Shown here: positions 7,196 through 14,069 of the stretch, piece by piece | Layout of the letters: each line of letters opens with the position of its first letter | Position numbering within the stretch: position 1 is the stretch's first letter | Source: an uncultured SAR116 cluster alpha proteobacterium | Lineage (GTDB): Bacteria > Pseudomonadota > Alphaproteobacteria > Puniceispirillales > Marisalimonadaceae | Length of the DNA stretch: 32,330 nt | Assembly (NCBI GenBank): GCA_902619485.1 | Contig: CACNEF010000013.1 | Location: forward strand, 1-32,330 | Reading direction: 5' to 3' | The notes under the pieces: generated by a model | Told to the model about the DNA's origin: nothing | The model's database searches: none | What the model saw: the letters and a program-made list of their open reading frames with translations, nothing else | Position numbers and translations under genes: made by a program

Positions 7196-7906
7196 ATGAA
7201 AGACAAATACGTTCTCGTTACTGGCAGCTCAAGTGGAATAGGTTATGAAATAACTTCAAAACTTCTTGATTTAGGAGCAAAGGTAATTGGGATAGCTAGA
7301 AACCATGATAAATCTAATCTAGAAAACAAGAATTATAGAACATACAAATGTGATGTAAGTGTTCATGAGAAATTAGAAAAACTTATGAAACAAATTTTAA
7401 AAAATCATCCTCAAATTAATTGTCTTATAAGTAATGCAGGTTATGGTAATTTTGGTCCTCTTGAAAATTTTTCTACATTACAAATCAATAATTTCTTAGC
7501 AACGAATTTAACTTCACATTTGATCATAACAAAACTCTTATTACCTCATTTTAAAAGAAAAAAAATGGGAGACATAATTTTTATTGGGTCTGAAGCAGGG
7601 TTATTGGGCGCAAAAAATGGAAATCTTTATTGTACTGCAAAATTCGGGTTAAGAGGTTTTACTGAATCTCTAAGTAAGGATGTTTCGAAAAAAAATATAA
7701 GGGTGAGTATAATAAACCCTGGCATGGTTAGAACTAATTTTTTTGAGAATTTAAATTTTGTACCAGGAAACAACGAAGAAAACGCTGTAAACATTAAAGA
7801 TATATCATCTACAGTGGCTTATATTCTGGCGTTAAGTAGAAACACCATTGTAGATGAAATTAATCTTTCACCTTTAAATAAGGTAATTAATTTTAAAAAA
7901 AATTAA
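7196..7906 (+). CDS. Short-chain dehydrogenase/reductase
   Basis: Classical SDR of 236 residues, NAD(P)H-dependent and cytoplasmic. The dinucleotide site TGSSSGIG is at 9-16, with Arg35 after strand 2 hinting at NADPH; SNAG at 79-82; catalytic Ser132 (GSEAG); and Y-x3-K at Tyr145/Lys149. The INPGMVRTNF segment is the usual family C-terminal substrate-loop start. It lies 18 nt behind the SPL-like gene and is probably last in that transcript. Its stop overlaps the convergent pal stop by 4 nt. The substrate cannot be deduced. Confidence 0.88.
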   Translation: MKDKYVLVTGSSSGIGYEITSKLLDLGAKVIGIARNHDKSNLENKNYRTYKCDVSVHEKLEKLMKQILKNHPQINCLISNAGYGNFGPLENFSTLQINNFLATNLTSHLIITKLLLPHFKRKKMGDIIFIGSEAGLLGAKNGNLYCTAKFGLRGFTESLSKDVSKKNIRVSIINPGMVRTNFFENLNFVPGNNEENAVNIKDISSTVAYILALSRNTIVDEINLSPLNKVINFKKN

Positions 7907-8421
7907 TCAATAATAGTAACGGCACGTCTATTTTTAGACCAAGCCATTGTATTAGATCCTACTACAGCTGGTTTTTCTTTTCCATAAGAAATCACCTTAA
8001 TTCTATCAGGATCAATGCCTTGTATTACCAGATAATCTCTAACTGCAGTGGCTCTTTGCTCACCTAGAGCTAGGTTGTATTCTCTTGTACCACGTTCATC
8101 ACAATGACCTTCTATTATAAAGTTAAGGTCTGTGTTGGCTCTTAAAAATCGTGACTGTCCATCAAGTAATATTTTTGCACTAGAATCTAGTTTAGCTGAG
8201 TCATAATCAAAATATACCCTATCACCGACAGCAATTAATTTTTCAGCTTTAGTTTGCTTAGCTGAAGCAAATAAGCTTTTCTTTTTATCAACAGAGCTTG
8301 AAGCTGAAGTACTACCTGAAGTTGCGGATGAACCAGTAACTACTTTCTGTGATGCAGTCTCACATGCTGAAAGTAACAAAAGAGAAGAAATAGCTGTTGC
8401 TATTAAAATTTTATTTTTCAT
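7903..8421 (-). CDS. pal: Peptidoglycan-associated lipoprotein Pal
   Basis: Outer-membrane lipoprotein that anchors the envelope to peptidoglycan and works with Tol proteins in cell constriction. The signal peptide has the lipobox LLSAC with Cys20; residue +2 is Glu, so there is no Lol-avoidance Asp. A Ser/Thr-rich linker (about 29-43) precedes the OmpA-like domain (about 68-172) with FDYDSAKLD, EGHCDERG (104-111, diaminopimelate-binding Asp108) and NLALGEQRA. The 172-residue length is normal. The usual tolQRAB neighbours are absent; instead a small unknown gene overlaps its start by 11 nt and an SDR converges on its stop. A general OmpA-family lipoprotein is the alternative, but the motif set fits Pal. 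Confidence 0.9.
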   Translation of the reverse strand: MKNKILIATAISSLLLLSACETASQKVVTGSSATSGSTSASSSVDKKKSLFASAKQTKAEKLIAVGDRVYFDYDSAKLDSSAKILLDGQSRFLRANTDLNFIIEGHCDERGTREYNLALGEQRATAVRDYLVIQGIDPDRIKVISYGKEKPAVVGSNTMAWSKNRRAVTIID

Positions 8422-8680
8422 TTGAATTTCCTATTTTATAACCTTTATTAATTAATTTAGTAAATAATCTAGAAACAGAGTTGGTTGGCTCTGCACAATA
8501 TTTTTGTTCGGTGACAAATCTATCATTTACAGCAAATTCACTTAAAAAAATTTCTTCAGAATTATCAGATTTTAATTTGTAGTGAAGTATACCATTAAGA
8601 TGTTTTTTACCAGTTATCGAATAAACTATATCTAAATTGTCTTTCTTATAAATTTTTGTATTTAGTTCAATTTCTGCCAT
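8411..8680 (-). CDS. Small unknown protein upstream of pal
   Basis: An 89-residue protein I do not recognise. The longest frame starts at 8710, but the ATG at 8680 is preceded on the minus strand by GAGG about 9 nt upstream and gives the better start. The sequence looks like a small mixed alpha/beta protein: two or three beta-strands (IELNTKIY, DIVYSI, GILHYKL) and a C-terminal helix (TNSVSRLFTKLINKG). There is no signal peptide or membrane segment. The stop lies inside the pal start (11-nt overlap), so translation is probably coupled and both are transcribed from the 8681-8982 region. Confidence 0.6.
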   Translation of the reverse strand: MAEIELNTKIYKKDNLDIVYSITGKKHLNGILHYKLKSDNSEEIFLSEFAVNDRFVTEQKYCAEPTNSVSRLFTKLINKGYKIGNSNEK

Positions 8681-8713
8681 TATCAGTACCTCATTAATTC
8701 CCAAATGCAAATG

Positions 8714-8729
8714 AAATGCTATAGCATTT
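8714..8729. promoter_or_regulatory. 16-bp perfect palindrome, candidate operator
   Basis: AAATGCTATAGCATTT reads identically on both strands. It lies 34 bases upstream of the chosen start of the small gene before pal, where a repressor or activator of that operon could bind. The core TGCTA/TAGCA differs in orientation from the MntR-like site at 13983-13996. No bound protein is known. Confidence 0.4.
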
Positions 8730-8803
8730 ATTTGTTAGGAAACGGTCTCATAAACAATCGAAAGAAACTATATTGTTTTTTTTAATTAGTCAATCAAATA
8801 TGT

Positions 8804-8818
8804 TTCACGATACGTGAA
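8804..8818. promoter_or_regulatory. TTCACG-ATA-CGTGAA inverted repeat, candidate operator
   Basis: Six-base perfect arms around a 3-base centre, comparatively GC-containing in a very AT-rich stretch. It sits in the middle of the divergent region, about 165 bases before the winged-helix regulator gene, so autoregulation by that protein is possible but unproven. Confidence 0.4.
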
Positions 8819-8982
8819 TACATGTTCTTGATCCACAATCAAATTTTAATTTATTTAAATCTGGTGAGCTCAGTAAAATTTCCAACTAGCGTTAATAAGT
8901 TCACTTTATTAAAATAATAATTTCTATGTAGATATTTTTCAAGCTTTGTCATAATCTAATAATGCTGGTTGGGAGATAATAT

Positions 8983-9456
8983 TTGGATAATAAAATGGAA
9001 AATTTTTTGCAACAAAACTTTGTTGCAATTTGGCATCATTTTCTTTCTTTCGAAATTAGTAGATCAAAATTTGCAGTTGAGACTTGGGGTAGTGGAAACG
9101 CTTATTTAGTTTTTCAAGTTATTGCTTGGCATCATTTCTTAGTTATGACAGATCAAGCTGAATCTAAAATAAGAGAGGAGGCGGTACAACTATGGTTCCA
9201 ACTTACTAAAACTGGATTTAAAACACGTAGCGTTTTAACTTATAGCCTTATATCATCACTAACTTCGTTAAGTATAGAAACAGTTAGAAGACATGTAAAA
9301 AAACTAGAAAAAAATAACTGGGTTTCTTATTCAAAAAAAGAGGGTGTTAAGTATAGTCCTAGCAATGAAAATAATAAGTTTCTCGCAGACGTTTTTAATG
9401 TTAAAGAAGTTAAAGCTTTAGGACATTTTCTTGATATAATTGAAAAACAAAAATAA
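8983..9456 (+). CDS. Winged-helix transcriptional regulator
   Basis: A 157-residue DNA-binding protein. Residues about 85-125 form a winged helix-turn-helix: VLTYSLISSLTSLSIETVRR, then HVKKLEKNNWVSYS, matching the recognition-helix and wing layout of MarR/IclR-like domains. The N-terminal 80 residues are helical and aromatic-rich (two WHHF segments at 17-20 and 49-52), probably for dimerisation or effector binding; no family name is offered. The TTG start is supported by GGGAG at 8971-8975, 7 nt upstream; the in-frame ATG at 8995 is too far from it. An SDR gene follows after 18 nt, a plausible target along with the divergent genes. Confidence 0.7.
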   Translation: MDNKMENFLQQNFVAIWHHFLSFEISRSKFAVETWGSGNAYLVFQVIAWHHFLVMTDQAESKIREEAVQLWFQLTKTGFKTRSVLTYSLISSLTSLSIETVRRHVKKLEKNNWVSYSKKEGVKYSPSNENNKFLADVFNVKEVKALGHFLDIIEKQK

Positions 9457-9474
9457 ATACACTAGGTTTAAAAT

Positions 9475-10233
9475 TTGGAAATAGAAAATAAAGTCATTGT
9501 TGTTACTGGTGGATCAGGCGGTATTGGTAAAGCCTTAGCGACGAGTTTTATTCATCACAATGCAAAGATAGTTATAGTTCTTGATATCAATTTTGATAAT
9601 TCTGTGTCAGAAAGTAACAAGTTAATTCCTATAGTTTGCGATGTAACTAATGAAAAACAATTAACTAGAATAATTGATGAAATTAATCTTAAATTTGGTC
9701 TTATCGATATCTTTTGTTCTAACGCCGGAATACTGAGTTTAGGTAATGAACAGACACCTATTGAAGATTGGAATAAAAACTGGAATTTGCATGTTATGTC
9801 ACATGTTTTTGCTGCAAAAAAACTAATACCTGAAATGTTAAAAAGAGGTAGTGGATATTTTGTTAATACATCGTCTGCAGCAGGTTTGCTGAGCCATATC
9901 GATTCTGTTACATATTCAACTACTAAACATGCTGCTATAGGATTTGCTGAATGGATTGCAATTACCTATGGAAAAAAAGGTATAGGAGTTTCAATATTAT
10001 GTCCTCAGGCTGTAGAGACAGCCATGACAAAAGGTAGAGAAAACGAAGTATCAGCTCTTGATGGAATGATTAAACCAACTCAGGTGGCCTTAGATGTCAT
10101 AAAAGCTATTAAAGAAGAAACTTTTCTTATTTCACCACATGAGCAAGTTTTAGGTTACTTTCAAAATAAAGCTAATAATTATTCTAAGTGGATTGGTGGA
10201 ATGCAAAAATTACGGCAAAAACTAAAGTCTTGA
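9475..10233 (+). CDS. Short-chain dehydrogenase/reductase
   Basis: Classical SDR of 252 residues. TGGSGGIG at 11-18 binds the dinucleotide, Asp37 at the end of strand 2 suggests NAD(H) preference, SNAG is at 82-85, Ser134 lies in NTSSAAG, and Tyr147/Lys151 form Y-x3-K. CPQAVETAM is the substrate-loop start. The TTG start has only AGG at 9464-9466 as a Shine-Dalgarno; no closer ATG exists. It follows the winged-helix regulator by 18 nt and may be controlled by it. Its stop is 3 nt from the convergent tartrate-dehydrogenase-like gene. The substrate is unknown. Confidence 0.87.
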   Translation: MEIENKVIVVTGGSGGIGKALATSFIHHNAKIVIVLDINFDNSVSESNKLIPIVCDVTNEKQLTRIIDEINLKFGLIDIFCSNAGILSLGNEQTPIEDWNKNWNLHVMSHVFAAKKLIPEMLKRGSGYFVNTSSAAGLLSHIDSVTYSTTKHAAIGFAEWIAITYGKKGIGVSILCPQAVETAMTKGRENEVSALDGMIKPTQVALDVIKAIKEETFLISPHEQVLGYFQNKANNYSKWIGGMQKLRQKLKS

Positions 10234-10236
10234 GTT

Positions 10237-11307
10237 TTAAATTGCATCTGCAATTGCAGAACCACAACTAATTGTGTTTGCTTTTCCTCCTAAATCGACA
10301 GTTGTATACTCTTCCTTTTCTAAAACTTCTTCAATTGCTCTAACAATATGTTCTGATGCTTCTTTAAATCCAAGATATTCAAGCATCATTGCACCTGCCC
10401 AAATTTGACCAACAGGGTTGGCAATTCCTTTTCCAGCAATATCTGGCGCAGATCCGTGAACAGGCTCAAATAATGATGGAAATTTTTTCTCAGGGTTAAT
10501 ATTACCAGATGGAGCAATACCTATTGTTCCAGTGCACGCAGGACCTAAATCTGACAAAATATCTCCAAACAAATTTGAAGCTACCACAACATTAAATTTG
10601 TCAGGATTAAGTACAAAATGTGCACAAAGTATATCAATATGATATTTATCCCATTTAACTTTTGAGTATTGCTTGGCCATTTCTTCAACCCTCTCATCCC
10701 AATAGGGCATCGTTATAGAAATACCATTAGATTTTGTAGCAGACGTTAAATGTTTTTTTTCTGTTTTATTTGCTAATTCAAAAGCAAATTTTAGAACTCT
10801 ATCTACGCCCACTCGTGACATAATACTTTCCTGCATAACGATTTCTCTTTCAGTATCTGGAAACATTCTACCACCTATGGATGAGTATTCTCCCTCGGTG
10901 TTTTCTCTAATAATATAAAAATCTATATCCCCTGGTTTCCGATTTGCCAGAGGAGAGGGAACACCAGGTATTAACTTAACTGGCCGAAGATTTATATATT
11001 GATCAAACTCTCTTCTAAATTTTAATAAAGATCCCCATAATGAAATATGGTCAGGAATTTTATCAGGCCAACCTACTGATCCAAAAAATAAAGCATCGTG
11101 TTCTCCAATTTGCTTCTTCCAATCATCTGGCATCATTTGACCATGTTTTGAATAATATTCATAAGAGCTAAAATCAAAATGATCAAATTGTAGATTTATG
11201 CCATATTTGTTAGAAACTATATTCAATACTTTTAGAGCCTCAGGCATAACCTCTGTTCCAATACCATCACCAGGTATTACAGCAATATTATATTTATTTT
11301 TGTGCAT
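10237..11307 (-). CDS. ttuC: Tartrate/D-malate dehydrogenase (beta-decarboxylating family)
   Basis: NAD-dependent enzyme of the isopropylmalate/isocitrate dehydrogenase family, 356 residues. IPGDGIGTEV (11-20), Arg98, Arg108 and Arg134 for substrate carboxylates, ENTEGEYSSIGGRMF (135-149), Lys192, and metal ligands Asp225, Asp249 and Asp253 (NLFGDILSD) are visible, with EPVHGSAPDIAGKG (281-294) for NAD. The ENTEGEYSS..GGR form is characteristic of tartrate dehydrogenase (TtuC) and D-malate dehydrogenase (DmlA) rather than LeuB. Known family reactions include D-malate to pyruvate, tartrate to oxaloglycolate, and meso-tartrate to glycerate; which applies here is unknown. It is 9 nt downstream of a NIPSNAP gene, with AGGA before its ATG. 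Confidence 0.88.
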   Translation of the reverse strand: MHKNKYNIAVIPGDGIGTEVMPEALKVLNIVSNKYGINLQFDHFDFSSYEYYSKHGQMMPDDWKKQIGEHDALFFGSVGWPDKIPDHISLWGSLLKFRREFDQYINLRPVKLIPGVPSPLANRKPGDIDFYIIRENTEGEYSSIGGRMFPDTEREIVMQESIMSRVGVDRVLKFAFELANKTEKKHLTSATKSNGISITMPYWDERVEEMAKQYSKVKWDKYHIDILCAHFVLNPDKFNVVVASNLFGDILSDLGPACTGTIGIAPSGNINPEKKFPSLFEPVHGSAPDIAGKGIANPVGQIWAGAMMLEYLGFKEASEHIVRAIEEVLEKEEYTTVDLGGKANTISCGSAIADAI

Positions 11308-11316
11308 TTTATTTTC

Positions 11317-11640
11317 CTAAGCAGTTTCATAAGGTGTCCATGGAGCAGCAGTCATTAGTTTGTTTTCTTGTGTTAAGACAAGTGGTCTAAATTCAGAGGC
11401 AAATTTTATAAAATCTTTATCATTATATATAGTTTTCCACAATTCTCTTCTACTATTATCGTCTTGGAATTGCCAGACATGAATTATTTGATTTAATGCA
11501 CCGACATCACCAATATAATATCGTATAATATTATCCTTATATTTTTTTAAAGCTGGCCAACCTAAATCCTTATAAATTTTCATAGCTGTTGATAATTTAC
11601 CAACATGTAATGTGTAAGTTCTTAATTCAAAAATTTTCAA
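11317..11640 (-). CDS. NIPSNAP family protein
   Basis: A small protein (107 residues) of the NIPSNAP family, ferredoxin-like dimeric alpha/beta barrels. The start FELRTYTL and the segments GWPALKKY and IHVWQFQD match the family. Translation from the upstream TTG at 11652 would place GGAGGA inside the coding region; that sequence is the ribosome binding site for the TTG at 11640, which is therefore chosen. It precedes the tartrate/D-malate dehydrogenase gene by 9 nt. Bacterial NIPSNAP proteins often accompany catabolic enzymes but have no settled role. Confidence 0.8.
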   Translation of the reverse strand: MKIFELRTYTLHVGKLSTAMKIYKDLGWPALKKYKDNIIRYYIGDVGALNQIIHVWQFQDDNSRRELWKTIYNDKDFIKFASEFRPLVLTQENKLMTAAPWTPYETA

Positions 11641-11668
11641 TATTTCCTCCAATTTAAAATGATCCTTA

Positions 11669-11696
11669 TTTCAACTGCATTATTGAGTTTTATAAT
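11669..11696 (+). promoter_or_regulatory. Candidate promoter of hydroxy-acid dehydrogenase
   Basis: A perfect -10 hexamer TATAAT at 11691-11696 lies 16 nt after TTTCAA (11669-11674), a weak -35. The start would be near 11703, 36 bases before the ATG at 11739. The base composition makes chance matches common, so confidence is limited. Confidence 0.4.
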
Positions 11697-11738
11697 ATTT
11701 TATTTAATAATGTATATTAGAAATGATGGGAAGATTTA

Positions 11739-12884
11739 ATGGAAATTTTAGAGATTAAAGATTTAGAAAAGTTAGCAAAAAAGCGTGTCCCCAAAATGTT
11801 TTTTGATTATGTAAATTCTGGTTCATGGACTGAGACAACATACAAAGAAAATGTTTCTGACTTTCAAAAAATTAAACTTAGGCAAAGAGTTGCAATTGAT
11901 ATGTCAAATAGAACTCTTGAAACTAGGATGATTAATCAACCCGTTTCAATGCCAGTAGCAATTGCTCCAACAGGTTTAACAGGAATGCAAAGAGCAGACG
12001 GAGAAATATTAGCTGCACAAGCAGCAGAAGAATTTGGTATTCCTTATACTTTATCAACTATGAGCGTTTGTTCTATTGAAGCAGTAGTTGAAAAAACAAA
12101 AAAACCATTTTGGTTTCAACTTTATGTCATGAAAGATAAAAAATTCATGGAACGCCTCATTGACAGGGCCAAAGAAGCTAAATGTAGTGCTTTAGTTTTA
12201 ACACTTGATTTACAACTTTTAGGCCAAAGACATAAAGATTTAAGAAATGGACTATCAACTCCACCCAAATTAATTCCCAAGCATATATATCAAGTATTAA
12301 CTAGGCCAATGTGGTGTTTAAGAATGCTAACAACTAAAAATCATTTTTTTGGAAATATTGTTGGTCATGTTGAAGGAATAAAAGACGTAAGATCTTTAGG
12401 TTCTTGGATAAGTACTCAGTTTGATCAAAAACTTGATTGGAAAGAAGTAGATTGGATTAGGAAGAGATGGGGTGGTAAATTAATAATAAAAGGCATTTTA
12501 GATTCTGAAGATGCTCTGTTAGCTTCCAAAACAGGAGCTGATGCTATAATTGTTTCTAATCACGGAGGAAGACAACTTGATGGGGCATCTTCTACTATAA
12601 ATATTTTACCCGAAATAGTGGATAAGGTGGGTAAACTTGTTGAAGTTCATCTCGACGGAGGTATAAGATCTGGTCAGGATGTGATTAAAGCAATGTGTTT
12701 AGGTGCAAAAGGAACGTACATAGGTAGAGCATTTTTGTATGGTTTAGGAGCTCTTGGAAAAGAAGGTGTAACAAGAGCTCTTAACATCATTAAAACAGAA
12801 GCAGATATGACAATGGCTTTATGTGGTAAAAGAGATATACACGATTTGAATAGAGACAATATTTATACCCCTAAAAAATTATAA
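11739..12884 (+). CDS. lldD: FMN-dependent alpha-hydroxy-acid dehydrogenase (L-lactate dehydrogenase-like)
   Basis: FMN enzyme of the glycolate oxidase/L-lactate dehydrogenase/mandelate dehydrogenase family, 381 residues, normal length. It oxidises an L-2-hydroxy acid and passes electrons to quinone or oxygen. FFDY with Tyr24, Tyr129 (FQLY), Lys251 (IKG), catalytic His275 and Arg278 in SNHGGRQLDG (273-282), and the FMN phosphate-binding DGGIRSGQDV and GRAFLYG segments are all present. L-lactate is the best guess; the substrate cannot be fixed from sequence. It is transcribed away from the NIPSNAP/tartrate dehydrogenase pair across 86-98 bp, so shared control of hydroxy-acid use is plausible. 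GGGAAGA precedes the ATG. Confidence 0.9.
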   Translation: MEILEIKDLEKLAKKRVPKMFFDYVNSGSWTETTYKENVSDFQKIKLRQRVAIDMSNRTLETRMINQPVSMPVAIAPTGLTGMQRADGEILAAQAAEEFGIPYTLSTMSVCSIEAVVEKTKKPFWFQLYVMKDKKFMERLIDRAKEAKCSALVLTLDLQLLGQRHKDLRNGLSTPPKLIPKHIYQVLTRPMWCLRMLTTKNHFFGNIVGHVEGIKDVRSLGSWISTQFDQKLDWKEVDWIRKRWGGKLIIKGILDSEDALLASKTGADAIIVSNHGGRQLDGASSTINILPEIVDKVGKLVEVHLDGGIRSGQDVIKAMCLGAKGTYIGRAFLYGLGALGKEGVTRALNIIKTEADMTMALCGKRDIHDLNRDNIYTPKKL

Positions 12885-12930
12885 TTAAAATTTTTAATTT
12901 TTGATTTAGCTTGATACAAATAATTACTAA

Positions 12931-13887
12931 TTATTTAAGCTTTGAAAATATTGCAATAGCCGCCTCACTCATTTCTTTTATGCATATTAGAGCTGTTGGT
13001 AATTGTACAGAATTACTCACAAAAGCGTGCATTTGTCCCGGGAATAGACGATAATGAACTTCATTTCCAAAAGACAAAAGTCTTCTTTTATAAGCATCAC
13101 CTTCATCAACTAGAGGGTCTAGACCAGCTCCAAAAATATAAGTTGGTGGCATGTTTTCTAAGTTAGGTGTTAAAATTGGAGATGCCCTCCAATCTACTTG
13201 TTCTTCATAAGAATTTAAATAATGATCAACAAAATACTTTATAGTTTTTTTATTAAGTATCATTCCCTCAAGTTCTATATCCATGGATCTTCTAGACATA
13301 GTCATATCTACCCAAGGATAAACTAATATTTGGCCATGTACTCTAGGGATTACTGTATCTCTTGACATAATTGTACCAACAGTTGCCAAAGCACCACCGG
13401 CACTATCTCCACACAGAATAATTTTATTTTCATCAATGTTTAATTCACTTGATTTTTTTATAATTTCTGTAATTGCATCTTTTGTATCAGTAATTTGGGA
13501 TGGAAATTTGTATTCAGGAGCAAGTTTATAATCAACTGCTATTACTATTGCATGAGTTTGTTTGCATAGATGCCTGCATACCAAATCATGGCTTTCAAGA
13601 TCACCCATTACAAAGCCGCCTCCATGAAAATATATTATTAAAGGTAACTTGTCATTATCAATGTTATAAGAAGATTTGTTAAAATATTTTCTAAGTGGAA
13701 TAGCTCCAAGAGTGCCATTAACTGAGAAATCTTCTACATCTGTTATATCAACCTTCAACTTTTCAGGAGTTTCTGCCATTTTTGTTCTTAAAGCTCTAAG
13801 CTCCTGCGGAGTAAAGCTCTCAAGAGCAGGTGCATTATTATTTATACGTTCATTAATTAAAGCTTGTGTATCTTTATCAATTTGCAT
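12931..13887 (-). CDS. Alpha/beta-hydrolase esterase, hormone-sensitive lipase family
   Basis: A 318-residue carboxylesterase of the HSL (family IV) group. The oxyanion-hole motif HGGGF is at 88-92, the nucleophile elbow GDSAGG carries Ser162, the acid Asp257 lies in GLDPLVDEGD, and His287 in GQMHAF completes the triad. No signal peptide is visible, so it is cytoplasmic, like most HSL esterases. Likely substrates are short-chain acyl esters. It stands alone on the minus strand, converging on the hydroxy-acid dehydrogenase with a 46-bp gap, and faces the mntX-like gene across a 182-bp divergent region. Confidence 0.9.
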   Translation of the reverse strand: MQIDKDTQALINERINNNAPALESFTPQELRALRTKMAETPEKLKVDITDVEDFSVNGTLGAIPLRKYFNKSSYNIDNDKLPLIIYFHGGGFVMGDLESHDLVCRHLCKQTHAIVIAVDYKLAPEYKFPSQITDTKDAITEIIKKSSELNIDENKIILCGDSAGGALATVGTIMSRDTVIPRVHGQILVYPWVDMTMSRRSMDIELEGMILNKKTIKYFVDHYLNSYEEQVDWRASPILTPNLENMPPTYIFGAGLDPLVDEGDAYKRRLLSFGNEVHYRLFPGQMHAFVSNSVQLPTALICIKEMSEAAIAIFSKLK

Positions 13888-13982
13888 GCAGTTACTCTTT
13901 TTTATTTATATGTTTATAAACATATTAAAATTAATTTTAAATCAAATATTTTAAATCTAAATAAATTTTACAAACTTTAAAA

Positions 13983-13996
13983 TTAGCCATGGCTAA
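13983..13996. promoter_or_regulatory. MntR-like operator upstream of mntX
   Basis: TTAGCCATGGCTAA is a 14-bp perfect palindrome with core TAGC-N4-GCTA. From memory the E. coli MntR box upstream of mntH has the same core and spacing. It lies 74 bases before the start of a manganese-transporter gene. A candidate promoter follows: TTGACG at 14010-14015 and TATAAG at 14035-14040, with a rather long 19-nt spacer. The operator would lie just upstream of that -35. No mntR gene is in the window. Confidence 0.55.
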
Positions 13997-14069
13997 CTTT
14001 ATTAGTATATTGACGTCATCAATGCTGTGTGCAATATAAGGTGCATAAACAAAATTTTATAGAGAATTA

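Larger units (their letters stand above)
8681..8982. other. Divergent control region between pal operon and regulator
   Basis: About 300 bases without a gene between the minus-strand small gene/pal pair and the plus-strand winged-helix regulator. It contains two separate palindromes (listed individually) and otherwise AT-rich sequence; no tRNA, riboswitch or strong promoter was recognised. GGGAG at 8971-8975 is the ribosome binding site for the regulator's TTG start at 8983. Confidence 0.6.

Noticed and set aside
10237-11307. 3-isopropylmalate dehydrogenase LeuB
   Set aside because: The ENTEGEYSS..GGR substrate-site form and lack of leu neighbours point to the tartrate/D-malate branch.
12918-12936. 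AAATAATTA-C-TAATTATTT inverted repeat between convergent genes, possible terminator
   Set aside because: The arms are A-T only with a 1-base centre, too weak to fold as an RNA terminator, and it overlaps the esterase stop; likely composition effect.
14009-14023. ATTGA-CGTCA-TCAAT repeat containing TGACGTCA near mntX
   Set aside because: It overlaps the candidate -35 element and may be chance; the TAGC-N4-GCTA palindrome nearby is the stronger regulatory signal.
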